Shown piece by piece: positions 47,957-56,711 of a stretch of DNA of 64,000 nt. This DNA comes from Bacillus sp. 1780r2a1. GTDB lineage: Bacteria; Bacillota; Bacilli; Bacillales; Bacillaceae_H. Location: contig CP099863.1 of the NCBI GenBank assembly GCA_024134725.1, positions 566,001 through 630,000 on the forward strand, read 5' to 3'. The first letter of the stretch is position 1; each line of letters begins with the position of its first letter. The translations under genes and the position numbers were made by a program. Under the pieces are notes generated by a model, which was not told the origin of the DNA, made no database searches, and saw only the letters and a program-made list of their open reading frames with translations.

Positions 47957-47970
47957 TGAAACCGCTTTCT
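47957..47970 (-). promoter_or_regulatory. cre-like site upstream of msmX
   Basis: TGAAACCGCTTTCT matches the CcpA operator consensus at all but the last base, 38 nt before the msmX start. Confidence 0.5.
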
Positions 47971-48019
47971 GTATAAACAGTGTACGATGAATAAGAAAAC
48001 CGGTAAATGGCAGATGTGC

Positions 48020-48069
48020 ACAAAAAAATGAAAAGGTTTTCGTGCATGTTTACGAAAACCTTTTCATTT
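48020..48069 (-). terminator. terminator of the PucR-type gene
   Basis: Perfect arms of about 18 nt (48026-48043 and 48052-48069) with an 8-nt loop and, on the minus strand, a T-run. Confidence 0.88.
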
Positions 48070-48071
48070 TA

Positions 48072-48971
48072 TTAATTCAGCGACTCGGCTGCTAATATGG
48101 CAAGGTAGGCTGAAACAGCTCCTTGAAAGTTTTTAATATCTAGATCGGTTCGGTCAATAAACTTATCGATGCGATACTGCAGACTGTTGCGATGCATATA
48201 TAGTTTCTTTGCCGCAAGCGATACGTTAAGATTGCATTCTAAATAACATTTAACAGTGTTAAGTAAAGTCTCGTCATCTTTTATTAACGATAAAATAGTA
48301 TTCATTTGTTCCTTGGCAGCGGGAGACATCTCTTTAATCAACCAATATGGGAGCGTTGTTGAAAGCTTAATCACTTTTTCTTTTTCAAACACTTTTTGAA
48401 CTTGTTCAAACCAGCTTTTTTCCATGTGAAAAGCATGAGAGGGTGAAAAAGGAAAAGAGTGAAGTTGGCCTTCAAAAAATTGCATATCACTTTCAAAATC
48501 ATGTGATAAAATCGTTACGCTATCCTGTAAATCTCTTGTTAACTCTGATGAATCCACTACTTTTTCAATAATTACACCGCTTTGTAAGTTGTCCCATAAG
48601 ATTGTAATGGGAGTCGCATACATGGATGAAAGAGCATCTTCAAACTCTGTGCGCTGTTCAAACAAACGTTTAATTGAAAAATAAGTAAAACGAATCAGCT
48701 TGAATTTATCCAATTTATTTATTACTGTAGGCTTATCTTCGAATAGTAGCTGATACCAATACGATTGTTCCGCTGAGAGCGTGGCGGTCATTGGTTCGTA
48801 AGGAATAAGAAATGCTGAGAGTAGAGCAAGTTCTTTCTCAGAAAGCGCGTCTTGCTCGATTCCAATAAAATGATATTCATCGCTTCGAAACCATTTGTAT
48901 CGGTGGAATTGGTAGGGAACATCTGAATATAGTAGTTTATTGCCAAAGATGTTTTTTAGCTGCTCCATCAT
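48072..48971 (-). CDS. PucR-type helix-turn-helix regulator
   Basis: A 299-residue protein whose C-terminal ~65 residues form a PucR/CdaR-type HTH (VSLAAKKLYMHRNSLQYRID near 252-271). The N-terminal ~230 residues show no known sensor. Its RNA may be shared with yheE, which ends 28 nt upstream on the same strand. It lies next to msmX, but a control link is only guesswork. Confidence 0.78.
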   Translation of the reverse strand: MMEQLKNIFGNKLLYSDVPYQFHRYKWFRSDEYHFIGIEQDALSEKELALLSAFLIPYEPMTATLSAEQSYWYQLLFEDKPTVINKLDKFKLIRFTYFSIKRLFEQRTEFEDALSSMYATPITILWDNLQSGVIIEKVVDSSELTRDLQDSVTILSHDFESDMQFFEGQLHSFPFSPSHAFHMEKSWFEQVQKVFEKEKVIKLSTTLPYWLIKEMSPAAKEQMNTILSLIKDDETLLNTVKCYLECNLNVSLAAKKLYMHRNSLQYRIDKFIDRTDLDIKNFQGAVSAYLAILAAESLN

Positions 48972-48999
48972 GAAACTCCTTTCTACTCTTTACTTTTAA

Positions 49000-49212
49000 C
49001 TAGTCTTGATAGACGTGAAATAACATTAGTTCATGAATAAGAGAAATGACTTCTTCTCGATTAATGTTTGGAGAGAGTGGATGTTTAAACTGAACTTCCC
49101 CGGTCTTTAAATAGTCTGCTTCGTAATAAGTACCACTTATATAAAAGGAGATGAACCATCCCGGCATTTCTTTTTGGTGATACAAAGGCTTGATTCGGAA
49201 ATGTGTAATCAT
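49000..49212 (-). CDS. yheE: YheE family protein
   Basis: A 70-residue protein (DUF5342-like) of unknown function, with an aromatic-rich middle (GWFISFYISGTYYEADYL) and a helical C-terminus. Size and position beside yheD/yheC equal B. subtilis yheE. RBS AAAGGGG. Confidence 0.75.
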   Translation of the reverse strand: MITHFRIKPLYHQKEMPGWFISFYISGTYYEADYLKTGEVQFKHPLSPNINREEVISLIHELMLFHVYQD

Positions 49213-49286
49213 AAAAAATCCCCTTTCTCATTTTCACCGCTTTTTAATAAGCTTATCATGAGAAGAGGAAATGGAAAGCAATTATT

Positions 49287-50444
49287 TTAAAAATTCGTTA
49301 ATTTATAAAATAACCTTACCAGATGCTTGATACCAACGGATCGGATGTGAGGTTCATCAAAGACCATCGGCTTGGCGTTGATTTCAAAGATGTAATAATC
49401 ACCGGCTTTTGTTCTTCCAATATCAAGTGAAAATTCTCCAACAAATTGAAAGTGCTGATGAAGTTGCTGACCACATGCATCTACTAGAGATGTTAAAAAA
49501 GAATGGTCTATATCATAAGAGAGCTCTTCAATAGATTTAATAATTCCCCCATTTAATGTGTGAGTGGTTACGGTTTGACGCTCGCTTTGTCTCACTCCAA
49601 TTCCACTGATAATGTATCGTTTTTTAAAGCGATTAGCTAGTATGCGGAGGTCATAGCGCATGTCTTGAAGAGTATCGGTGTCAATCGTTTCTTGAACAAG
49701 ATAAGAGCGGGTAGGGATAGGCACATGTTCAAGAGAAAGGTAGGTCTTTTTTTGATGAGAACTTTCATATTGAATGCTTCCATCGTGATGAGATGTTAAG
49801 GTGAAAATTCCTTTCCCTTTGCTACCGTGAATTGGTTTTAAGTACACTTTTTGATGGTTTTTAAGCATCGTACGTACATCTTCAAGCGATAAAAGTAGTC
49901 GAGTATCAGGAAGGTGCTTTTGTATAGTCGGGTTTTTTGATAATAGCTCATATGTCTCCCACTTGGAAAAAAAGCTGGTGTTAAAGAGTGGAATCCGAAG
50001 CTGCTTGCTTTGAGAAAGTAATATTTTAAGTTTTTTATGCTCAGTAAAGCGATTTGGAAAGCGATTATAGATAAAATCAGGAAGAGGAAACGTAGCGTGG
50101 CACCACTGATCGCTTATTTCCTCAAAATAACTTCCATATACGTAATGTTTGTGAAACTGTTCAGGAGAAAATAAAACAAGTATTCCTCCAGTTTGTTGTA
50201 AAGCTTGATGAATTTCTTTAAAGAGAAGGTGTTGCTTCTGGTTCAGGGTATTTAAAACAGCGTTGCTCGTAATAATTCCAATTATAGGGCCTGCTTTACT
50301 TCCTCTAGTTCGCAAGCGAAAGGAAGCTTTAGTAGGGTCAAGCTTAACCGGAAGCTCAACACCTTGTGTACCCCACACATAGGAGGAATGTAATTCTTGG
50401 TGGTACCAAGTATCGTCTGTTTCACTATAATAAACGGTAATCAT
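49287..50444 (-). CDS. YheC/YheD family ATP-grasp protein (copy 4 of operon)
   Basis: 385 residues. Shared family marks: FIYNRFPNRFTEHKK, the ATP-grasp Lys and glycine-rich loop YLKPIHGSKGKGI (near 191-203) and the metal-binding end FEINAKPMVFDEP. B. subtilis YheC/YheD are spore proteins of unknown reaction; ATP-grasp enzymes usually ligate carboxylates to amines. ATG overlaps the previous stop by 4 nt. Last gene of four in a row. Confidence 0.85.
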   Translation of the reverse strand: MITVYYSETDDTWYHQELHSSYVWGTQGVELPVKLDPTKASFRLRTRGSKAGPIIGIITSNAVLNTLNQKQHLLFKEIHQALQQTGGILVLFSPEQFHKHYVYGSYFEEISDQWCHATFPLPDFIYNRFPNRFTEHKKLKILLSQSKQLRIPLFNTSFFSKWETYELLSKNPTIQKHLPDTRLLLSLEDVRTMLKNHQKVYLKPIHGSKGKGIFTLTSHHDGSIQYESSHQKKTYLSLEHVPIPTRSYLVQETIDTDTLQDMRYDLRILANRFKKRYIISGIGVRQSERQTVTTHTLNGGIIKSIEELSYDIDHSFLTSLVDACGQQLHQHFQFVGEFSLDIGRTKAGDYYIFEINAKPMVFDEPHIRSVGIKHLVRLFYKLTNF

Positions 50445-51799
50445 GGACGTGAAGCCTCAAGGGATAAAATAGCTTGCTTTGACAAGAAAATGGCATATTC
50501 CAACGCAAGCTTTCTTGTATATTGATCTTCTTTTCGTAGAGATGGATGTGAAAAAATAGATCGACCTGGCTTGGAGTTGGCTTCAAACATCCATATGTTT
50601 CCTCTCGTATCAACCCCGAAGTCGAATCCAATTTCACCAATAAGTCCTTCCACCTGATGATCTAATGCTAAGCTGATGAGCAGAGCGGTACTTTCCAATA
50701 GCTTCTGTATTTTCTTTCTTGTTTCTGGATTCGTAAAAACGCGCTGTAAGGGTTCGATTTCCCCTCCATTTGTCATGTGTGTCGTGACTGTTTCTCCACC
50801 ACTTATTTTTGCTGCAACAGCAGATAATTCCCATTGATTGTTTAAGTTTTTATTGGTATGAACTCGGAAATCGACAATTCGGTTATCTTTTTTTAATAGT
50901 GGAATGGCTTGCTGTGCAATATAGTGCTCTCTCTCATTTGTTTTAAATACCTCATCAACTAAGATGGCTAGCGAAGTATGTGTTTTTTTTATTAAGCTTT
51001 CTTCTTTAAAGCAAAGCTGATAAACGTTCTGACCAGAACAATAGGAAAGCGTATAAATACCACGGCCTAAACTTCCATTTTGGGGTTTCAAATAGATTGA
51101 ACCGTAGTTTTCTACCATTCGAGACAACTGATCTAAGCTTGGCGCATCAATGGTGTACGGCAAGAATCCTTTAACTGCTTCATCCTTTTGTAGAAGGGTA
51201 TGAACCGTCCACTTGTTAAAGAAGTTAGGGTTAAAGAGCGGAATTTGATATTCATCGGCTAATTTTTCTTTAATCATTTTAAAGGCATCAAGACTTTCTG
51301 TTTTTCGATTGGGTAATCGGTTATAAATGACATTTGGAAGAGGAACTTCTCGTTGCTCCCAACCGCTTGATGTATAAAAATAACCTAAGATTGTGCCAGA
51401 ATCCCACTTAATATGATGAATGCCAAATAAAAAAGGAATGCCTCCAGTCATTGAAGCTGTAGACAAAAGCTTAGCAAACAGTAAAGAGCGTTTTCCAATT
51501 GGACGTAGCAAAGAGCCTGTAAACCCTGCGGATAATACGCCGATTAATGGACCGATATAGATGCTATGCTCATCGGTATAGATATGAACATCATGATGAG
51601 TCGAAAGATGCAATAAACCCAGCAGGTTTTGTGAAATTTTGATTTCATTCACAGCTTCAGGGGCTTCATAAATCTGACAAGTAGAAGAAAACGTACCGAA
51701 ATAAATAGTATCTAATTTATGATGATAAAGAGAGGATGGTACATACAGTACATCCTCTTGTTCCGGTAACACCTTTAATTGAAAAAGTAAGTTAGTCAT
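50441..51799 (-). CDS. yheD: YheD-like ATP-grasp protein (copy 3 of operon)
   Basis: 452 residues, the length of B. subtilis YheD (about 453). An N-terminal extension (1-80) precedes GPLIGVLSAGF; then VIYNRLPNRKTES, YLKPQNGSLGRGIY and the metal site FEANSKPGRS. YheD is reported to form rings around the B. subtilis forespore. Start is 4 nt after the preceding stop. Confidence 0.85.
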   Translation of the reverse strand: MTNLLFQLKVLPEQEDVLYVPSSLYHHKLDTIYFGTFSSTCQIYEAPEAVNEIKISQNLLGLLHLSTHHDVHIYTDEHSIYIGPLIGVLSAGFTGSLLRPIGKRSLLFAKLLSTASMTGGIPFLFGIHHIKWDSGTILGYFYTSSGWEQREVPLPNVIYNRLPNRKTESLDAFKMIKEKLADEYQIPLFNPNFFNKWTVHTLLQKDEAVKGFLPYTIDAPSLDQLSRMVENYGSIYLKPQNGSLGRGIYTLSYCSGQNVYQLCFKEESLIKKTHTSLAILVDEVFKTNEREHYIAQQAIPLLKKDNRIVDFRVHTNKNLNNQWELSAVAAKISGGETVTTHMTNGGEIEPLQRVFTNPETRKKIQKLLESTALLISLALDHQVEGLIGEIGFDFGVDTRGNIWMFEANSKPGRSIFSHPSLRKEDQYTRKLALEYAIFLSKQAILSLEASRP

Positions 51800-51803
51800 T
51801 TTT

Positions 51804-52886
51804 CTACTCCTTATGCTGAGATGAAGGTAAAGTAGCTAAATATGAGCAATAGGCCATCACATTTTCATACATCTTTTCAGTGGATTCTGGAGTGGTTTCA
51901 ATGATTGTTTTTCTTCCAGGTTTTGAATTTAAATCAAGCAGCCAAATGCTGTAGTCTCTCGAAATACAAATATCTAAGCCAAGTTCAAAAAGAGAGGGAA
52001 GCTGAGCTTCTAGTGCAAGCGGTATTCGGTTACATAAGCTGCTTATTTCATCTGCGATAAACGTAGCTTTATGAGGAGGAAGTCGCTTCATTAGCTCCTC
52101 AAATGGTGAAATAGAAGCACCGTAGCTAATATTTGTAATAAATGAGTCTTCTTTTCCTTTTCGAACGCCTCTTCCAATTTCGTTCCAATTTCCTCTCTCA
52201 TCTTTTTGTAATAAAACGCGCACATCAAGAGGAGAGTACTGAAGCGATAAGAGCGGAATGAAAGGCTGAGCAAGATACGTTCCATTTTGCATAATGTTAA
52301 ACAGCCAAGCATGAAAATCTGCTAGCTGTGTGAACTGCTTTGTTTGAAGACCTTTTTTGGAATAAAAGGATGCTTCAATAATTCGAAAGCGTTGAACAAG
52401 CTTAACAATTCCTTTTCCTTGTGCACCCGCAATTGGTTTTAGAATAATGGCATCGTGTAAGCGTAACAGCTGCGTTACTTGCTCTTCAGCGGTAATTTTC
52501 GTTGTTGAAGGAAGATAAGGAGAAATATTATCATCTTTTATGAGCTCTGTATAAACATCCCATTTATTCGGTAGTCCGTATCCAAGGAACGTAATCGTTG
52601 GATTTTGTTTCAGCCAGTTGACAATGGGTATAGCTTTTTTAGAGAGGGAATCTCCGCGATAAAAGCAGCGATCATAAATAAACATAGGAAGAGAGAATGT
52701 ATCATACTGCCATTCGTTTGTTTCTGAATTATATTTATAGCCCGTAATTTTCTGTGATACCGGCTGAAGCTGAAAGGGCGTAAATCGATAAAAATCAATA
52801 TTGTACGCAGCCGCATACTTTGCAAGGTTGGTTGCATATTCTACTTCCTGCTCGGGATGAATGGTAATAAAACCTAATGAAATCAT
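51804..52886 (-). CDS. yheC: YheC-like ATP-grasp protein (copy 2 of operon)
   Basis: 360 residues, near the length of B. subtilis YheC. It lacks the N-terminal beta extension. Motifs FIYDRCFYRGDSLS, ILKPIAGAQGKGIVKL and the metal site LDLNSKPGRK. The name follows size and N-terminal type; orthology among the four copies needs a tree. 18 nt after copy 1. Confidence 0.82.
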   Translation of the reverse strand: MISLGFITIHPEQEVEYATNLAKYAAAYNIDFYRFTPFQLQPVSQKITGYKYNSETNEWQYDTFSLPMFIYDRCFYRGDSLSKKAIPIVNWLKQNPTITFLGYGLPNKWDVYTELIKDDNISPYLPSTTKITAEEQVTQLLRLHDAIILKPIAGAQGKGIVKLVQRFRIIEASFYSKKGLQTKQFTQLADFHAWLFNIMQNGTYLAQPFIPLLSLQYSPLDVRVLLQKDERGNWNEIGRGVRKGKEDSFITNISYGASISPFEELMKRLPPHKATFIADEISSLCNRIPLALEAQLPSLFELGLDICISRDYSIWLLDLNSKPGRKTIIETTPESTEKMYENVMAYCSYLATLPSSQHKE

Positions 52887-52904
52887 AAGAAAGACCTCCT
52901 CATC

Positions 52905-54239
52905 TTAATGAAAACGTGTAATAAAAAGGCAATAATTCATAAGTGCTTTAGTGGATGGACGAATCGTTTGAGAGGCTTCGTCACTTTGTTTAGAAGGCTT
53001 TGTATTTACTTCGATAATCCAAGGCTGCCCGTTAGCATCGATAGCTAAGTCAATGCCAAACTCGGCATAAGTTTCATCTTGGAATGGCAAGTTAACACAA
53101 ATTTCAAGAGCAATCTCTTTTAATAAAGCGATGATATGTTTAGCGGTATGTTCATCATATAATGAAGTGAGTATATGTTTTGGTGAATAAATTTCCCCTC
53201 CTCGTGCAACGTTTGAGACAAAGAACCCTTTTTGTGAAACTCGTGTTACAATCGATGTTACTTTCCATTTTGCATGGGACTGTTTGTGACAAAGAATACG
53301 AAAGTCAAAGGGGCACCCCTTATACGTTTGAAGGTTAATTCCTTCTTGGATGATAAATCCTTGTTTTTTTAACGTGTGAAAGAGAGTTTCAAATATGTCA
53401 TGCGGGGAATCGTATTCTTTTTTAAACTCATGGCCAACCGTAGTATAATCAAGTTGATATTGAGCGTCGACTTGTGCGATTTTAAAAATGTGTTTACCTT
53501 GGCTACCGTGTATAGGTTTTAGAAAAATGGTTTGGTAGGATGACAGTGCATCTAATAGATCTTGCTTAGACCGCAGTTGATACGTATCCGGTAAATAGGT
53601 GTTTAAGTGGACTGTTTGCGACAAGCGTTCAAACACCTTCCACTTGTTTAAGTAATGAGCGTTAAAAAAGGGAATTTCATTGTCCATTGCTTGAATAGTA
53701 AGTTCTTGAAATTTAACCGTATTCTCTGTTTTTCGATTGTGGATTCGGTTATGAATGACATTTGGCAGAGGTACATCTTGAAGTATCCAAGAATTACGTT
53801 GGAACGTATACCCTTTTTTCGTTCCTTGCAGTAAGTCATCCAATGTACTCACATAAAAGAAGCAGTTTTCCGAATCGCTAAGAGAGGCAAACTCTTCACA
53901 GAAAGTTGTTATACTGCCAAAAAGATCTAGCGAAGACTTAATTTCCGTGACGACACAAATAACGGGACCAATTAATAGTTCATCCTTAGATGGAGAAGAA
54001 AATCGCAAAACGATTTCATCTTCAAATAGTCCCCATTCTTGTAAAAGAGTTTTACAACACATAATACAGTAATCAGAGCTTTTAAATGGTATAATACTCA
54101 CTTCTTTGTGCATACGGCCGAATGTGATGGTAATATGAGTATCACAGCTAAGTTTTTGGCAAAGTCCATGACTCATGTAAACCTGATTTTTACCCAGCTT
54201 TGACTGAGATGCTTTAATCGTTACGCATGGAGGGTTCAT
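52905..54239 (-). CDS. YheC/YheD family ATP-grasp protein (copy 1 of operon)
   Basis: 444 residues, long YheD-like form with an N-terminal extension. Motifs VIHNRIHNRKTEN, FLKPIHGSQGKHIFKI (glycine-loop variant, Lys-His instead of Lys-Gly) and the metal site IEVNTKPSK. First gene of the four-gene operon; divergent from yheB with about 100 nt between the starts. A sigma-E promoter would be expected but no convincing one was found. Confidence 0.83.
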   Translation of the reverse strand: MNPPCVTIKASQSKLGKNQVYMSHGLCQKLSCDTHITITFGRMHKEVSIIPFKSSDYCIMCCKTLLQEWGLFEDEIVLRFSSPSKDELLIGPVICVVTEIKSSLDLFGSITTFCEEFASLSDSENCFFYVSTLDDLLQGTKKGYTFQRNSWILQDVPLPNVIHNRIHNRKTENTVKFQELTIQAMDNEIPFFNAHYLNKWKVFERLSQTVHLNTYLPDTYQLRSKQDLLDALSSYQTIFLKPIHGSQGKHIFKIAQVDAQYQLDYTTVGHEFKKEYDSPHDIFETLFHTLKKQGFIIQEGINLQTYKGCPFDFRILCHKQSHAKWKVTSIVTRVSQKGFFVSNVARGGEIYSPKHILTSLYDEHTAKHIIALLKEIALEICVNLPFQDETYAEFGIDLAIDANGQPWIIEVNTKPSKQSDEASQTIRPSTKALMNYCLFITRFH

Positions 54240-54342
54240 AAATACGTCCTCATTTTTGATTTTATAGGCGAATGCTGATATATCCTATGACTTGCAAACA
54301 AAATATGTGAGAGAATTTGTAACAGAAAGGTCGAAGAAAATA

Positions 54343-55476
54343 ATGGAACAGTTTATTACAATTATTATTATGGCTGTTATTGGGGCAGTCATCGGTGGTG
54401 TTACGAACCACTTAGCTATTAAAATGTTGTTTCATCCATACGAAGCCAAGTATATATTTGGGAAAAGGATTCCATTTACTCCTGGACTTATCCCAAAAAG
54501 ACGAGATGAACTTGCTGTTCAGCTTGGAAAAACGGTGGTTGATCACTTATTAACACCGGAAAGCTTAAAAAGAAAGTTAAAAGATCCAGCCTTTCATCAA
54601 ATCTTGTTAGGAATGGCAAATGACGGGCTTAAAAAGGTATTTACAACGAAGCAAACGTTAGCTGAACTGCTTGATGCTATCGGGATTAAAGACGCTCAGG
54701 ATAAGACAAACAAGGCTATTCGTAAGCTTGTAGAAAAGAAGTATATTGAATTTATGATGAGCAAATCAGGTCAATCGCTTTCTTCTTTATTAAGTAAGGG
54801 TACAAAGCAAAAGGTCGAGCAAGTTATTCCTGTTATCACCAAACAAATTTGTGAAAAAGCGGTTGATTATTTTGAAAGCGAAGAGGGAAAACAGCGCTTA
54901 GAACGTATGATTGATGACTTTTTAATGAAAAAAGGAATGCTTGGAAACATGATTCAAATGTTTCTTGGAAATGCAAAGGTCATTGATAAGGTTCAACCAG
55001 AGATTATTAAATTCTTCAAGCATGAAGGAACGAGTGAATTATTTGAAAGTCTAATTGAAAAAGAGTGGAAGAAGCTGCAAGAAAAGACGGTAGATGAGGC
55101 AGAAGCGTTTATCGGAAGAGAGACAGTATTAGAGGGTATTCAGAATATTGTTGATCGTACTGTATCGGTAGAAAGCTTATTTGAAAAGCCTGTTTCTGAG
55201 CTGGTAGCACCTGCTCATTCGTATGTGCAAAAGGTTGTGCCAGTCGCTGTTGAAAAAGCAGGTGGTTTTTTAGTAGGGCGCATTGATTCATTAATGAGCC
55301 AGCTCAAGTTAGAAGATATTGTTCGTGAGCAGGTAGAGTCCTTTTCAGTCGAGCGCATTGAGGAATTAATTTTAGGGATTTCAAAGCGCGAATTTAAGAT
55401 GATCACGTATCTAGGAGCTTTACTTGGAGGGATAATTGGAGTGGTTCAAGGCATTATTGCTCTGTTTCTTGTCTAG
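54343..55476 (+). CDS. yheB: YheB, DUF445 family membrane protein
   Basis: A 377-residue protein of the DUF445 family: a hydrophobic N-terminus with [20 protein letters not shown] and [15 protein letters not shown], a long helical middle (about 70-345), and a C-terminal hydrophobic hairpin. Position matches B. subtilis yheB. ATG 54343 begins the conserved membrane part; the frame upstream to 54292 is not conserved in character, but the RBS for 54343 is weak. Function unknown. Confidence 0.85.
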   Translation: MEQFITIIIMAVIGAVIGGVTNHLAIKMLFHPYEAKYIFGKRIPFTPGLIPKRRDELAVQLGKTVVDHLLTPESLKRKLKDPAFHQILLGMANDGLKKVFTTKQTLAELLDAIGIKDAQDKTNKAIRKLVEKKYIEFMMSKSGQSLSSLLSKGTKQKVEQVIPVITKQICEKAVDYFESEEGKQRLERMIDDFLMKKGMLGNMIQMFLGNAKVIDKVQPEIIKFFKHEGTSELFESLIEKEWKKLQEKTVDEAEAFIGRETVLEGIQNIVDRTVSVESLFEKPVSELVAPAHSYVQKVVPVAVEKAGGFLVGRIDSLMSQLKLEDIVREQVESFSVERIEELILGISKREFKMITYLGALLGGIIGVVQGIIALFLV

Positions 55477-55638
55477 ATATTGACCAAACGAAAGAAAGAA
55501 TGGGCTTACTCCTTATTTGGGGTTTTACTTTATTTGATGGATTTTGAGAAATAAAGGTCTTAAGCTGAATTTCTCGCCATAATTTGTTATAGTAGTTGGG
55601 AAGATGATTATAGTAAAAAAATTTAGGAGGACGTTTAT

Positions 55639-55983
55639 ATGTCTGTAAACTTGTACGATGTAGCAAATGAATTAGAAAGAGCCATTCGTCAAAGCGACGA
55701 TTATACAAACCTAAAAAGCTTGTATGCGGCTGTAAACAATGACGAAGGTTCAAAGCAATTATTTGAGCGCTTTCGTACATTACAAATGGAATTACAGCAA
55801 AAGCAAATGACGGGTCAAGAAATCACGGAGGAAGAAGTTCAACGAGCACAGCAAACAGTAGCAATCGTTCAACAAGATGAAAATATCGCGAAGCTAATGG
55901 AAGCTGAGCAACGTATGAGCATGGTAATTGGTGAATTAAACAAAATTATCATGAAGCCATTAGAAGAATTATACGCTGAATAA
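55639..55983 (+). CDS. yheA: YheA, YlbF/YmcA family protein
   Basis: A 114-residue helical protein of the YlbF/YmcA family. YlbF and YmcA (with YaaT) affect RNase Y activity and developmental decisions; YheA itself is of unknown role. Heptad-like helices span most of the length. Good RBS (AGGAGG). Follows yheB as in B. subtilis. Confidence 0.87.
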   Translation: MSVNLYDVANELERAIRQSDDYTNLKSLYAAVNNDEGSKQLFERFRTLQMELQQKQMTGQEITEEEVQRAQQTVAIVQQDENIAKLMEAEQRMSMVIGELNKIIMKPLEELYAE

Positions 55984-55993
55984 TAGCTTAAGT

Positions 55994-56039
55994 GATAAAA
56001 GCGGTTAGGACTAATTTTAGTTCTAGTCGCTTTTTTTGT
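55994..56039 (+). terminator. terminator of yheA
   Basis: AGCGGTTAGGACT pairs imperfectly with AGTTCTAGTCGCT, then a run of seven T. Confidence 0.75.
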
Positions 56040-56063
56040 ACAGAAGGAACACATGCAAAAAGG

Positions 56064-56172
56064 GCAATTTCTACTCCGGATTGTTTGGTCTCCACGAGAC
56101 GGGCACTGAATCTTCTTGTCACTACTTTCCCGAGAGACCTTGAGCAGCCTCGCTATTCCTGCAGGAGTCATA
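56064..56172 (-). repeat. decayed copy of a dispersed Bacillaceae repeat
   Basis: On the minus strand GACTCCTGCAGGAATAGCGA, then GTCTC, GTAGTGAC, GATTCAG, GTGGAGACC and GGAGTAGAAATT follow the order of a repeat I recall from many Bacillus genomes (GACTCCTGCGGGA ... AGACCC ... GAGGAGGCTCA ... GGAAAGCG). It fills most of the 363-nt gap between yheA and the GntR gene. A minus-strand ORF over it is not a gene. Confidence 0.55.
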
Positions 56173-56274
56173 CATCTTTCATTTTAATTATGGATTTCTG
56201 TCATAGGAGAAGTCCTCACTATCTCTATGCCTGATTTGTCCGCGCTTAAATTTCAAAAAAATAACAGTAACTTA

Positions 56275-56323
56275 TTTACAAATAAATACATATGTTATAT
56301 AGTTAGTTACACAAGTAACTAAC
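56275..56323 (+). promoter_or_regulatory. promoter and palindromic operator of the GntR/ABC operon
   Basis: TTTACA (56275-56280), 17-nt spacer, TATAGT (56298-56303). GTTAGTTAC-ACAA-GTAACTAAC (56302-56323) is a perfect dyad overlapping the -10 and start region, the expected autoregulatory site of the GntR-type repressor encoded next. Confidence 0.78.
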
Positions 56324-56346
56324 CAAAGAACTTAGAAGGTGGTCGT

Positions 56347-56709
56347 ATGGATTTTAAATTAAGAGAGGATCTGCCGATTTTCCAGCAGATTGCAGAGCAG
56401 GTTGAAACCAGTATATTGGATGGATCCATTCAAGAAGGTGACCGTGTTCCTTCTACGAATGAGTTTGCCAAGTACTATCAAATTAATCCAGCCACTGCTG
56501 CTAAAGGAGTTAATCAGCTTGTTGACCAAGAAATTTTGTTTAAGAAGAGGGGCGTAGGGATGTTTGTAGCAGATGGAGCTAGGAGTATTATTTTAGAAAA
56601 AAGAAAAAAGGCATTTTTTGATCAATACATCGTCCCCTTAAAGCAAGAAGCTGAAAAGCTAGGAATCCAGCTTGAGGAACTACAGTCTTTATTAAAGAGG
56701 GAGGAATAA
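56347..56709 (+). CDS. YtrA-type GntR family repressor
   Basis: A 120-residue regulator: winged HTH at about 10-75 (IFQQIAEQVETSILDG, RVPSTNEFAKYYQINPATAA, GVGMFV) and a short helical dimerisation tail, as in the YtrA subfamily, which usually controls a neighbouring ABC transporter and answers to cell-wall or membrane stress. Starts 2 nt before the ATPase gene and lies behind a palindromic operator. RBS AGAAGGTGG. Confidence 0.9.
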   Translation: MDFKLREDLPIFQQIAEQVETSILDGSIQEGDRVPSTNEFAKYYQINPATAAKGVNQLVDQEILFKKRGVGMFVADGARSIILEKRKKAFFDQYIVPLKQEAEKLGIQLEELQSLLKREE

Positions 56710-56711
56710 GG

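Noticed and set aside
54240-54342. sigma-E promoter for the yheC/yheD operon
   Set aside because: CCTATAAAAT and an upstream ATAGGA are present but fit the consensus poorly in both boxes.
55869-56171. 100-residue minus-strand ORF
   Set aside because: It covers the yheA end, its terminator and the decayed repeat; no RBS and no sensible protein pattern.
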